Shown in pieces: positions 1-11,400 of a stretch of 64,000 nucleotides of DNA (position 1 is its first letter; the number at the start of each line of letters is the position of its first letter). The DNA lies in the NCBI GenBank assembly GCA_023333565.1, contig JAJKFH010002438.1:620001-684000 (forward strand), in the 5' to 3' direction. Source of the DNA: Puffinus mauretanicus. Taxonomy: Eukaryota > Chordata > Aves > Procellariiformes > Procellariidae. The position numbers and the translations under genes are program-made. The notes under the pieces were generated by a model, which was given only the letters and a program-made list of their open reading frames with translations, was not told where the DNA came from and made no database searches.

Positions 1-315
1 TCTAGGGTTCGGAAGAGAAGAGGTACCAAGATACGAATCATGCTACCATCCCTTACCAACTGTTGGTATCAAGTGTATTGTCAAATGGGTGAAGAGCGAT
101 TCTATCTGATGACAGCCTTTAGGTTTATCCTTTTGTGATTCAGATATGATTGAGTTTCACTTATTAAAGTAAACATAATTTTGACAAATCTAGGCAGTTA
201 CAACTTCTCTGTGAAATAGGATGCATTAAATTTTTCATTGTAACCAAACGAAGGAGATGTGAATATGACTGAATTTTGCAAACACTAGCCCCGCTATTAT
301 ATATGCATGTATCGA

Positions 316-370
316 TATATATGTGTACACACACACATTAAATTATATATGTGTACACACACACATTAAA
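316..370. repeat. Two-copy 28-bp tandem repeat with TA/CA microsatellite character
   Basis: A 27-bp unit reading TATATATGTGTACACACACA followed by CATTAAA occurs at 316-342 and again, identical, at 344-370 (period 28). Each unit contains the perfect 10-bp palindrome TGTGTACACA. It probably arose by slippage or unequal exchange in a mixed (TA)n(CA)n tract, and is a likely polymorphic locus. Confidence 0.9.
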
Positions 371-3300
371 AAAAATAATAAATTTGCACAATGCTTTTCT
401 GCTCCTGTGGCCAAGCAACAGCCTCAATTTCTGACATTTCAAGGTACATTAAGAGAAGACTGGCTTCTGAAGTTAGACTTCCATGAATTTTGACATGAGA
501 AATATTTCTTGCTAGGAGTATTGCTCTCACTGCCCTTTAAAAAATGTTTTTCTGAAAGTAAATATCCTGTGCAAATATTTTTCTATTCTGCTGATTTGAT
601 GAGCCATTATTTGAACGACCTGCTGAAATCATCTTCTTATAGTGATGACTTTAGGGTTTTTCTGGACTTTCAGTTGATAGTTTGATTGCACTGATTGTGT
701 ACTCAGAATGGGAGAACAACAGAATCAATTTTATTCCAAATCGGGCTGCTTCTAGCAGCTTTTTTTCAATTTTAAGACTGTGTAATACTGGAGGTAAAGA
801 TAGAGTGCATAAATTGGTCTTCCGCTGGGACAAGTACTTGGATAATTGTTTTCCCTTTGCCTTCGATATATGGCTTTGAAATCTTTTAAATTACTGCTCT
901 CCTTGGCTGTCTTGTTGTAGGACATCGATTTACCTTTAGTGTTGTGTGACTAGAAGAGTCCTCACCATATCATGTTTGTTAACTGCATTTGTTTCAGGAT
1001 GGGAATGTCCGCAGGGCAAAGCTACCATCTTCAGGTGGACAAGTTGCCATCTCTGTGGGAGGTCTCTGCAAAGGGACTAAGGACTAAGCAGGCAGAGAAA
1101 ACTGATTTTTACAGCTGCCAAAAGAGATTTGAGACACTCTGCAGGGGCAGCGGGAAGCTGTTGCCGTGATGGGCTCACAGACCTTGTCTGAGTGCTTGGT
1201 CTGGTCCTGAGACCTTGTCAGTCTTAAGGCAGGAGGAAGAATAGGGATAGGAAAATGATGTTACCTGTGCCTTTGTGCCCTGTTTGGAGGGTCTGGCATG
1301 CAAGACCTATGTGGGTAGATTGAAAATGGTTCCAATGAAGAATTAAAAACATGTTTTAAAAGTTAATTGAGCTCTTTGTATGCCTAACCAAAGACTAGAC
1401 CTGGAGGGCTTGCTGAGAGTTTTTCAAAGGTGTGCAAGGAATAATAGAGGATTCTTCAGTCTGTCAGATACGTCTCCCAGGCAACTTCTTGTGATGCTGA
1501 AGCTAGGCAAATCCAGAAGCAAAATACAGATTTTGACATGGTCATTCATCAGTGGACGCAAAATAAATAAATAATGGGTTGGATCAGGCATGCCCTGAGA
1601 GACATGTTCCTTCAATGTGGGATTAATTCAAGGAGGAGGTCTGATGTCCAGCTGTACAGGAGATGAGACCACCTGATCTTCATGGTCTTTATATCTATAT
1701 TCATTAATGAATACTCTTTGATTAGTTCTGCTGAGATGATCCTGCATGTTGGAAGATCAAGCGTTTTGTGATTTTTCTTTCTGGCTTTCTGGTTTTTAGC
1801 CTGTTCATTCACCTAGATGGTGTTCCCGAGAGTGAGTCCCCCTTTCTGGGTGTGTTTGCCCCATCTGGATTCCTCGCCTGCAGCTCCTTTCTTCTTCCTT
1901 CATTCTGTCCCTTGCAAATGCACTTATGCTCATGTTTCTTCCTCTGTAATCACCTTTATACAGGTGAATTCTGGACTTTATGGTGTCTTTCATCTGAAGG
2001 ATGGGCTTTTGTTATTCTGGAGAAACCATCGATGTGATTTTTCACTAGGATGGTAAAACCCAGATACAGCTATCTCTTTCTTAAATAACTGTTTATGAAA
2101 TGGGATGCACACAAAACAGTAGGGTTGATAATTTCAATTCCTTGTCTGTTCATTTTGGGCTTTGCATATGTATATATTGCTTGCTTAGTTAGTGGTTACT
2201 TTCTACAGTTGGTCCAGTCAGCCTGAGGATATGGTAGTTTCATTTCTGAAATCCTGTTCCTATGGCGTGTGTGCATCACCGTGTCGTGGGAGCCTTGCAA
2301 ACGTGGAGTCCTGTCCCTCCCATATACAAGAACATATCTCAAGCTACACCATGTGCACTCTCACATATGGATTTGGCTTTTGGATGTCATGGGCATGATA
2401 AAATCAGAGCAGACATGGCCTGCAGAGAACACCTGTGGTTCCTTATTCTGCTCATATTTGATGTTATTTCTAATTCTGGTTAATTATTTAATCTGTCTAT
2501 TTGAATCAAGGTAAATGGGTTTAGGAAGCTGTGCTAGCTGCTGTAATTTTTCAGAGATGTAAAAGGAAGCAGTAGTTTGCATCTGCCAACTGAACAAACC
2601 AATGTGATTCTCCTAATCTTTTCACATTTACTGGGAAGTAACTAATTATATCACTCAGTACAAATTAATATTACATCATCATGTTTATCCATCTGTGTTT
2701 GAGAGTAATGCGTCTTTACAGAAAGAAGGGAATAATTAAGGATAAGCAAGTACACTGATGTGAATTTGCCTTTGGTCGAACACTCCTTGCTTGAGGTTTA
2801 ATGAAATTTGTTTAGTCTAAAAATGGCTTATAAAATTAACTGGGGCCAAATTGGCCCCTCAGCTCTATGATTATATGGCTAATTGATCCAGCAGGTTAGA
2901 CTTCAGCGCATAGCTGCTAGCACACGGGCTCGTGCCTACCATGAGGTTCAGATGGAGTCCTGTAGAGTAAAAGACACCTCTGAAATCATCGGTTTATGAT
3001 TTTTTCTGAAACAAATATTGCAGCTCTCCCCATCCATCCAGAGTGGGGCAAATAGACCTAAATGCCAAAGCTCAAACTTGATCACAGCCCCTTCAGAACA
3101 ACACAAAACTGAGGGCTGTCGGGCAGTTTAGCTGAGAACTGACTGTGCTCGTTGCATGAGTGATTCCCAGAATCTGGTTTTCCTCTGTCTCTCCGCGATG
3201 TGTTCATCTTTCAGATATGCACCACTAAAGGAAAAGTTAACGTTTCTGCAGTTGTAACGTCTGGTAGCCTAGAGTACGCAGAAATGTTGCTGGATGATGC

Positions 3301-4205
3301 TGTGCAAAGTCTTAACCAGCATCCCGGGGCTTGCCCTCCTGGGCGGTGCAGGCGGCGGGGGGCTCAGGAGGGTCGCAGCGGCTGCGCGCTCGGATGTGGC
3401 TCTGTAGGTGATTGCCAGCCCTGCAGGAGGACCCATATTTTTGAGAATACAAGCCAGCGTTAACCCCTTCTTCCGTAAGGATCTTTGCTTCCAACGCGCA
3501 AGCTCTGCGGCCAGGAAGCTGAACAAGGATAATCCCCTTTAGCACCAGCCTCGGACCAGGACGTGCCCAGGACCTGGTTTGGGTGTGCAGCCAACGTGGC
3601 CTCTCTGCACGTTCACAGCAGGGGCTGTTCCTAATAAGAGTGGGGAGTGAGACTTTCTTTCTGCCTTTTCAAGGAGATTCTCCAAGGGAAGAAATGCAAA
3701 TGTCTGAAAAGAAAGAAATAAGGTTCACTCATAAATACAGCAAAGAGAATCAGCCTCATCTAAATGCTGCGTGGAAGTCCTCTGCGCTGCCAGTGGTTCA
3801 GGCGGTGCCTACTCCATATGTATTTATTGTTACTGTTTTCTGTTATTATGTGCCACGTTATCTCTGCTGCCGTAGCCCCTAGAAACCATGGCTCTTCCTC
3901 CTCCAGAGTGAATGCATTAAAGCAGATGCGATTTACCCCACAAGTGTGATGGGGCAGGACCACACTCACGCCAGCCGCTGTCACCTGGATGAGCAGCGCT
4001 CGTGCCATCTCTTTGCAGCCTGAGCATACACCGAGGGGCTCTCTCTGCTCGGAAGGGGTCACGGTTTAAGATGGACCAGAAAGCATGTAAAAAGTCACAT
4101 ATATTGTCTCGGCTTCTAGCATATGTGCCCTCTTCCTTTTATAGAGTTTTCTTGGAATTAAAGGCTTTTTTCTAGTTGTGCACATCAATTATCCCACCAG
4201 CTTCA
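371..4205. other. Intronic stretch without recognised gene or repeat
   Basis: No gene or repeat family is recognised. The stretch includes an AT-rich block (about 2560-2900) with several TAATTA/AATTAAT cores and a 17-bp near-perfect palindrome at 2842-2858. It also has a GC-rich patch around 3325-3420 with about nine CpGs in roughly 80 bp. Open frames here are short and match nothing I recognise. Confidence 0.6.
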
Positions 4206-4264
4206 GTTAGGAGCTTTGATTTAGACCTATGAGCCTGTTCTCATAACTAATCAAAGCTTTTAAT
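4206..4264 (+). other. Strong imperfect hairpin, 59 nt, pre-miRNA-like
   Basis: AGCTTTGATT (4212-4221) is the exact reverse complement of AATCAAAGCT (4249-4258). Inside it, after a one-base bulge and a small 3x1 internal loop, TATGAG (4228-4233) pairs with CTCATA (4240-4245) around a 6-nt loop CCTGTT. Outward, six more pairs form on the + strand only if G-U wobbles are allowed, so the fold favours a transcript in the CAMK1D sense. This gives about 24 pairs in 59 nt. It could be a hairpin RNA, or simply two inverted TCF/LEF-type motifs (CTTTGAT/ATCAAAG). Confidence 0.45.
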
Positions 4265-5100
4265 AACACTAGCTATAGTGACGCCCTTGTAACTTTGCTA
4301 AAAATTACCTAACACCTGTCAAGAGATTTTTTTTATTAACTTGAACAGTGACAGGATTTATCCAGTCAGTAGCCAGTCATTCTCTAAAGAATCATTTTAT
4401 TTTGGATGCCATTTTTCAAATGCTTAATGTTTGCATGTTTTCCTCTGTCATTTTTAAGTAGCTTTGTTGCACATTCTGCACTACAGAAAAATCAAATTGG
4501 AAGTCCTTATCGTACAGTGCTTGCGATTAAAATGAGAGGACCAGACATAATGAGAGCTGGCAACAGACTGTGGAGGATTATGTAGAGAGACAGCGCAAGA
4601 AGAGACAGATATTCATTCTCGAGAGCATTTTTTTACAAATAGTACAATTTGTGTTATGCCAAAGTCTGGATTAGGAGCATCTAATTGCAACCGGTGATGG
4701 GATCAAGTGGGCCAAGTGCATATTAACATGTATATTAACAAGACATACGAACTGGGTGAAAATCTTGGTCCTTCAAATTCAATAGATATTTTGTCCCTGA
4801 CTTCAGGGCAGTCTTTATTTACTCTGCTGCTTTTAAGGCGAGGATGATTTTGTCCATGCCAGTCTAGTCCGTGCGGCCGGGAGGATGGATGTGTATTCTG
4901 GGGCTCTTCTGGAAGGCTGCTACCTCCTGATTTAGAAAGGCAAACGTCTCCCGAGCCCAGCGATTACATCGCATTCGTTCCAGGGATTAATTGCCTTAAT
5001 TCAGTAACAATCACATCTGGAGTTTGCTCTGTGAACCACCCCTTGGGAGAAATAACCTCACTATATCTTCATCCTTTTCACCATACTGTTGAGATTTTAA
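4265..5100. other. Unique intronic stretch, possibly conserved non-coding
   Basis: No gene or repeat recognised. The stretch is mixed-composition with several TAAT/ATTA cores and no stop-poor frame. It has the texture of conserved non-coding DNA, but conservation cannot be judged from one sequence. Confidence 0.35.
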
Positions 5101-5300
5101 ACGTCTCACGGAGGGACCGTGTGTTTGTATGAGGTCTGAAGTGCGTGAGCTCTGGTTTTGGCTGGGCCCTCCGGGTATGATCATACGGCGATCAGTCCCC
5201 ACCGAAGGTGTGTTGTCGCGCCGTAACCCGCGCTGAGCTTCGCAGGAGAGCCTTGGTGGAGCTGCGCCTGCTGCCTGGGGAGGCGAACATGGTAAAGCCG
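5101..5300. promoter_or_regulatory. Intronic CpG-dense patch (candidate CpG island / alternative promoter)
   Basis: By hand count these 200 bases hold 17 CpG dinucleotides and 123 G+C, against a CpG-poor surrounding intron. The observed/expected CpG ratio is about 0.9, which meets the classical minimum for a CpG island at about 200 bp. No TATA box, initiator or open reading frame with recognisable coding character is seen. An alternative promoter or an unmethylated enhancer are both possible. Confidence 0.4.
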
Positions 5301-5387
5301 GCATCAGGTTTTCACTGATGATTTCAGTGAGTTTTCAATTCACTTTTTGTCTAAATTTGAAATTCACATTTTTAAGAAAATAAATTC

Positions 5388-5402
5388 TTTTTTTTTTTTT
5401 TT
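5388..5402. repeat. Poly(T) tract, 15 bp
   Basis: An uninterrupted run of 15 T. No retrotransposed body is recognisable beside it, so it is simple sequence. Confidence 0.9.
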
Positions 5403-8400
5403 CCTCTGAAGCCCCTACTATTCGTAGGTAAAACAAGATCTTGAAAGGTTTTTTCCCATTTCTGAATACTCCCCAAAACATGCAGTGTGTACCGCTGCCC
5501 GGGGAAGCACAGCATTCAACCCACACCTGCTGGAAAACAGTGCAGTTTTTATTTCTTTTCTGTCTGCGGTCACCTTCATATATGCTCCATACTCCCAATT
5601 TACATAAGGGACTTAAAGAGACAGTCTGGACCAAAGTTTCTCAAATCAGGGTAAACTAAGCCTGGATGAAGGATTTTTTGTTTGCTTTGAATGTTTTCTC
5701 CTGCATCAGTTTTGCAGTAGAAATGAAGAAATTAATTCCTGTCTTGTGTGCTTGAAATTTTAGCCCTGCTTACACAGCCAGGGTCAGGTTTGGCACAAGC
5801 AGTAATTGGATGTCTTCATGGGCGCTGCTCAAGATGCACCGTGGAGCTCTTCTGGAATAAACGGAACCACAATGTATATTTAATACCTTTACCTTTCAGT
5901 TAGGTATTGAAAACAATATGTCAAGTTGAAAGGCAAATAAAAACCTTTGTGTAAGTACACCCTAGAGGTAGGTTGATTGAACTGTATATTTTTTTTTTAT
6001 TCCTGGTGTCTTGTGAGAAAAGTCTTTGTTGGAGAGGTGATGCACTGCTGGATTTTATAACAAGGTTCCAACAGAAATTCTAACGTAGAAGTGTGGACTG
6101 TTTGGGGTTTTTTTTTTTGGTTTGTTTCAATTCAGATCAGGTTCTGTCTTTTACCTACACACTTTCTTATGAGAGTTTTATATAAAGATTCCCGACCAAT
6201 TCATGTTAGCTTTTAGGAATCTCTCTTTGCTAATGCCCAGCATCTTTCTTACCATTGTCACCAGCAGGTTAAGTGTTGGTGGCAAACTCCCACCTTCTTC
6301 CGTAGACCCTGAATTTCAGCGCGTTCTTCAAATATTGATTATGGATTGGATACCAGCACTGTGGTTTTGCTCATTTTGTACCAGTACAATTGCTGAGAAA
6401 TTATGAATGTACCTGTAATATTAGTTTTTGCCTAATTTTTTCTAATTTGATAGTGCCTAGATGCTCTGGTAATGGGCACACTCAAACTGTGGTCAGTAGG
6501 ACAGAGAAGTAGACCAGAAGTAGACCACTAGATGAGTAGATAGTAGTCGGGACCAGGGAGATGTCGGGCCCCCTGAATGAAAAGGGAAGGAAAAGGAAAC
6601 AGATCTTGAGCTCTGGACATTTTGCACTTACATGTTGATTATAAGGAGCTGCAGCATAAAAAAAATTCAGATGCTAAATCTAACACTGTAGACAAGTCAA
6701 GTCTCAGAGTTAAAAAAAGAAATGTCGTCCAGTCTTCCTGGAATCACAAAAATATCCCTAAAAATAGTGAGATTATGTAAAAATTTAAGTTGGGTTCTTG
6801 GTTTCGAGCCTTTAGGGTGTACTTGAGCCACACAGTCAAACTGTTCCCTGTAACCCTGAAGGCTAACAGATACCAAAATAAAACAAAATAAAAATGAAAG
6901 CTGAGCCACAGCATTACTCATGTCTTTACAAGCTCAGACTTTACAAAAAAAGCCCACAAATACCCAGAGACTGAGGACAAACTTATGAGACTTGGCAATA
7001 TCATTATTGCGAGTCCAGGAAAAGCAGAGAGTGAAGTTGTCTAGAAATTGATGATGAACTTAGGATGTCTGGACTGAAAAGAAAACCAAGGGCATTATTA
7101 ATGATAAGAAAATGATTATCTTACAAATTCTTTCTTTTTTTTTTTTCCTTAAATATATAGTTTAAGGTGCCATTTGGAACTTAGGAAAGAAAATTTATTT
7201 TATTTTTGAAGATATATTCTTTCCAACTTGACGGTGCCCTTTTCAATAATTCAATGAGATCGGTGAGCAGAAAAAAGGAGCTGTAGTGAGTCAACTTTGC
7301 AGCTCTGCGATGAGTGAGTGGCACTGCAGCCTCACCACAGATAATAAAGGGGAGAAAGAAAGAGCAGGGAAGAGAGCCTGAAAATGAATAAACTCGCTGA
7401 AACATTCCTTAGTGACAGACCTATGGAGCAAAGAGAGAGGTATTCTCTCTCTTCTTTTGCATGAGGAAATTATGCCCTGCAAATAGCCAGAAAAAAATTC
7501 ATCATGTAGAGCATTATAGCTGCCTCTTGGATTTACTTTAATTTTTCTTCGGCACATTTTCCTGTGGGAAACACAAACACCAAACTTGATTTGACCCATG
7601 TTCTACTTGGTTTTTTTTCTGTTCTAAAAGCGTCCTTTCGGCTTTCTTCTTCAGAAAATAAGGGAAGGGAAAGCAGCATGTGACCTCAGTTGTTGGTATG
7701 AAATATGACAGCGTAAGCAATGGTACTAAACCCAGAAATCCCCCCTTTTCTCCTTCCAGGCACCAGAAAAAGCTCACATCTTCATGCAAACCGTGTATTT
7801 TAGAATTCTCTCTAATTGGGATGTACTGGACTGCGAGGTTTTAACCACAGACTCTCACAATTGACTAAACTGATCAAAGGGGAGGTTTTCACCAGCAAAT
7901 CCGTGTCTCCAGGGCCTATCTCTAATCACACACAGGAGGAGGGTGGAAAAAATAAGAAACTGCTTCTCTCCTCTCTCCCAGCACGGATCAGTGTGGGAAC
8001 TTGAGCTCGGCTCCCCAGCAGCTGACAAAAGTAGGAACTTTGCCCTGAATCTTTGATTCGGGGAAAACCCTTTGGTTTGCTGTCACGTCCCACTCCAGGG
8101 CAGGTTTAGAGGGCTGTCAGATATTGGTTGATCCCGTAAGTCCTGCCTACGTGGAAGTATTTTTGGTTAATGCTGGAGCTTCCCGTTCTAAGTATTTAAT
8201 ATCTCTCCTCCTGACATTACACATCAGACCTGGGGACTGCAACTGGCTTCCCTGGCCATAAGGTGACATAAATGAGAAAACTGCTTCGATGTGACAGACA
8301 GCATATTTCTCTGGCTTACTCTGCAGCGGAGGACATGCTTTCCAGTGAGCATATTAGCATTGCTTGCACACAAACAAAACCTGGAAGGGCTTGAAACGAT

Positions 8401-11400
8401 AGACTCGGCCAAGGCAATGGTCCTCCACGATGGCACTGCTGAAACCCGCCTGCCAGTTAGAGATGCCATTGGCGTTTCATTTTGAGGAAGGCCCTCGCAG
8501 GCTTCGCACCCAGTGCTAACTCCAGGACATGGCAATATGGGCAGGAGGCACATGGGGGCTAAAGTCATCTAGAGTAATGAACCGATGGAAGCGGAAATTT
8601 GGAGTAATGTCTCCGAAGGAGTCCAGATTTTCCCTTCACCTCTCACTGAGGTCAGTGATTTGTTAGAAAGGGTGGTTGGAATAGAGCACGCTGAGACTAT
8701 CAGAGATGTAAAATGAACTTGGCTTTTTCTGGGAATAATCACAGGTGCTTTCTTTAAAGCAGGATGGAGAAGCACAGCGTCAAGAGCGGTGTTGGAATGT
8801 GCTCGTGGGGATGAAGGGCTATAGCGTGTCCCACCCTATTTCCCCTGGCATAGTGTAAAGCATTACGTTAGCAGGGATTAGAACAACCCAAGGGATTTCA
8901 AAGGATAGAAAGACCCATCTTGAAGGAATAAGCTAATATTTAAGTAATGAGGGTTAGCACAAATCTTTCCCAGAGCTGGGGTATTCCGTTACCCTATGGC
9001 AATACTCTCACACCTTCCTCTAAGAGAGTGGACGTAAACCAGTGTCACAGGCATCGCACAGCACTTGCTGGACTAGATCCACCGTCTCGATGGATATCTT
9101 ATATATTGGGCATCAGAAAATCTGTTGAGAGGGCAGAGAGGGAGAAGGGGGAGATCATCAAGCTGGTATAAAGCAGAACAAATCCATTAACATCAACGGC
9201 ACGCAGCTGGCACCAGCTGAGACACTTGCTCGTATGGCTTTTCTCTGCAGAGTCACAGCGCGTTGCTTGGCTGAGAGCTGGCAGGAGATGGAAATAGCCG
9301 TCACGTCGTATGTATGAGAAAGGGTCTTGCCTGTGTGCAATGGGTCACTGCATGGGTGGGCACACAACCGTCCCAGTGCACCCTCGCACCCAGGAAGCCC
9401 CTGCATCGCTGATCGTGGGAGGTCAGGAGAGTGAATCAGGTGAAGGATCTCACCATATTTTCTCTCTTTCTTATGCTTTTTATGCAAACTTTTGTTACAA
9501 GCTGGGAGATACTTTGCTAGACTGCGCTTTGGTCTGACCCAGCGTGGTGGGTCTTCTCTTCTTCCGGACAGGCAGGTTGTTGAGTGGGTCTGTAATTTCC
9601 ACAGTAGATAAACAGAAGAGAAGACACTACAACCCACTAAACAAAGCTTCGTTTAACTTCTCTGGCTGAGTGTGCATAAGCAGTTCAGTGCTCCTGTCGC
9701 AGGGCAAATGCACATCGGGGTGGTCTCCATTAGCGCTTTTCAGTGTACGGGCAAGAGGGCAAACTCCTTGCAGAGTTACTCATTGTGTGTAGCATTTAGA
9801 GATAAACTTGAAAAAAGAAGGGCTTAAAATCTGCAGAGTATTCGTTTCTTGATGATTGTGTTTATGCAGCTAAATTATTAGAAATGCAAGCTGAGATTTT
9901 CGTGGCTGACAAGTGGTGACATCTCCTGGGGCTGGTTCCAAGCCTGGCTGTGGTCGCCTGGCCGCGGCGTGGCGTCGGGAGCCCTGCGCTAGGCACACAG
10001 AGCAGGACCGGCAGCCACCAGCATATTGGATGTGATGCTGTTGAGAATTATACAGTAGGAAAGTTTAAGAATGGAGATGGTTTTTAATGCCCACTTGAAG
10101 CAGAGGCTCTTGTGTTCATCCCCGGTTTGCAGCTGTGAAGCCCCTGCTGAAACATGGGTGGGTCCGTGCAGGGGTGCACCGGCATGACTGGGTGGAAGTG
10201 AAAGGACCTCCATGCTGCAGTAATGTCCATAATGTTGGGGCCATAGAGAAAATATTGGTACCTAAAGCAATCTGCCTTGTGCCTGGCGCTTTTCCTTGGT
10301 GCTCTTTGCCTTCTTCCCCACGTTGCCTGCAGGGTTGATGCGGGAGGAGCATTGTCAGCCCAGGAAAAGGCAACTCCCTGGTCCAGCTCCAGCTGCAACC
10401 ACTGCTGTGACTTTGCCTGCAGCAGATCGGGGTGGCTGATGGGCCAGTCTGGTTGATTTGTGTCTATCGCCTGAACCAAGGATGCTCCATGCAGCTCCTC
10501 CTTCCCCATTTCCCTGACTGGAGCTCCGGGCATCTGCCCTCTTCTCATGTTTTATGTCATTTGGGATCAGCTGTATAAAAGGACAAGATAGTTTGAAAGC
10601 GCTGGCAATTCTGAGCTTGCTATGAGTTGATTTTTCCTCCTGCAAAACAAAATTTTTCTAGTTCAGAACTAGCTCAGATACCTCTTCGGTTACTCTGCTG
10701 CTGATATACAGGAGGGACAGAATTCAGCCCACTCTTGCTCCGTTGGACTGACTATGCAAAGAGAATAGGGGTAAAAATCAACAACTCCCCAATTTTTTTG
10801 TTTTTTATTTTTCCCCCCTGGAGATGTTATTCGGGATGCAGAGAATAAGCACTTTCATGGAATACGAATGTGCTTTTACAGATGCTTTTTAAGAACACTT
10901 GAAGTGTTTTGTTTAGATTTTTAAATGTCAAGTCAGTCCTACTGGTTAATTGAGATTTAAATATTAAATAGGTTCCCAAACAGGCACGGACTGTGCAATG
11001 TCATGTCCAATATTAAACCTGCCACTCAGCTACCTGTCCCCTTCCATTTAAACAGCTCAAAATCAAGCACATGTAAAATTTGGAAGTTGCATTAAAGGGT
11101 TGCCTGCATTCCCTCATCCTCTCGCTTTGTTAAGTACTTAATTATTTTTGTTACCTTCTTACCTATTCATAAGTGGGAACTGCTTTGTGTCTGATGTGGG
11201 TAATTTTTCATTGTATTGTGCTTCCAAATTGACATTTATAAATTAAACAGCGGTGTACCATCCCAGAGAGAGCACCGTTGTGGTACAATTAGAAATGTAA
11301 TTGCACGGAGTCACCTGGGAGGCAGCTGGGATGGGGAAGGCATCGCAGATATTGGAGACGGGGATGACACAGGTAACGCCGATGTGCAGAAAACTCGCCC

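Noticed and set aside
3200..3463. Possible exon: TTTCAG followed by an open frame starting ICTTKGKVNVSAVVTSGSLE
   Set aside because: I recognise no protein, the frame turns into low-complexity GC-rich sequence, and no convincing donor site ends it in a coding-like position.
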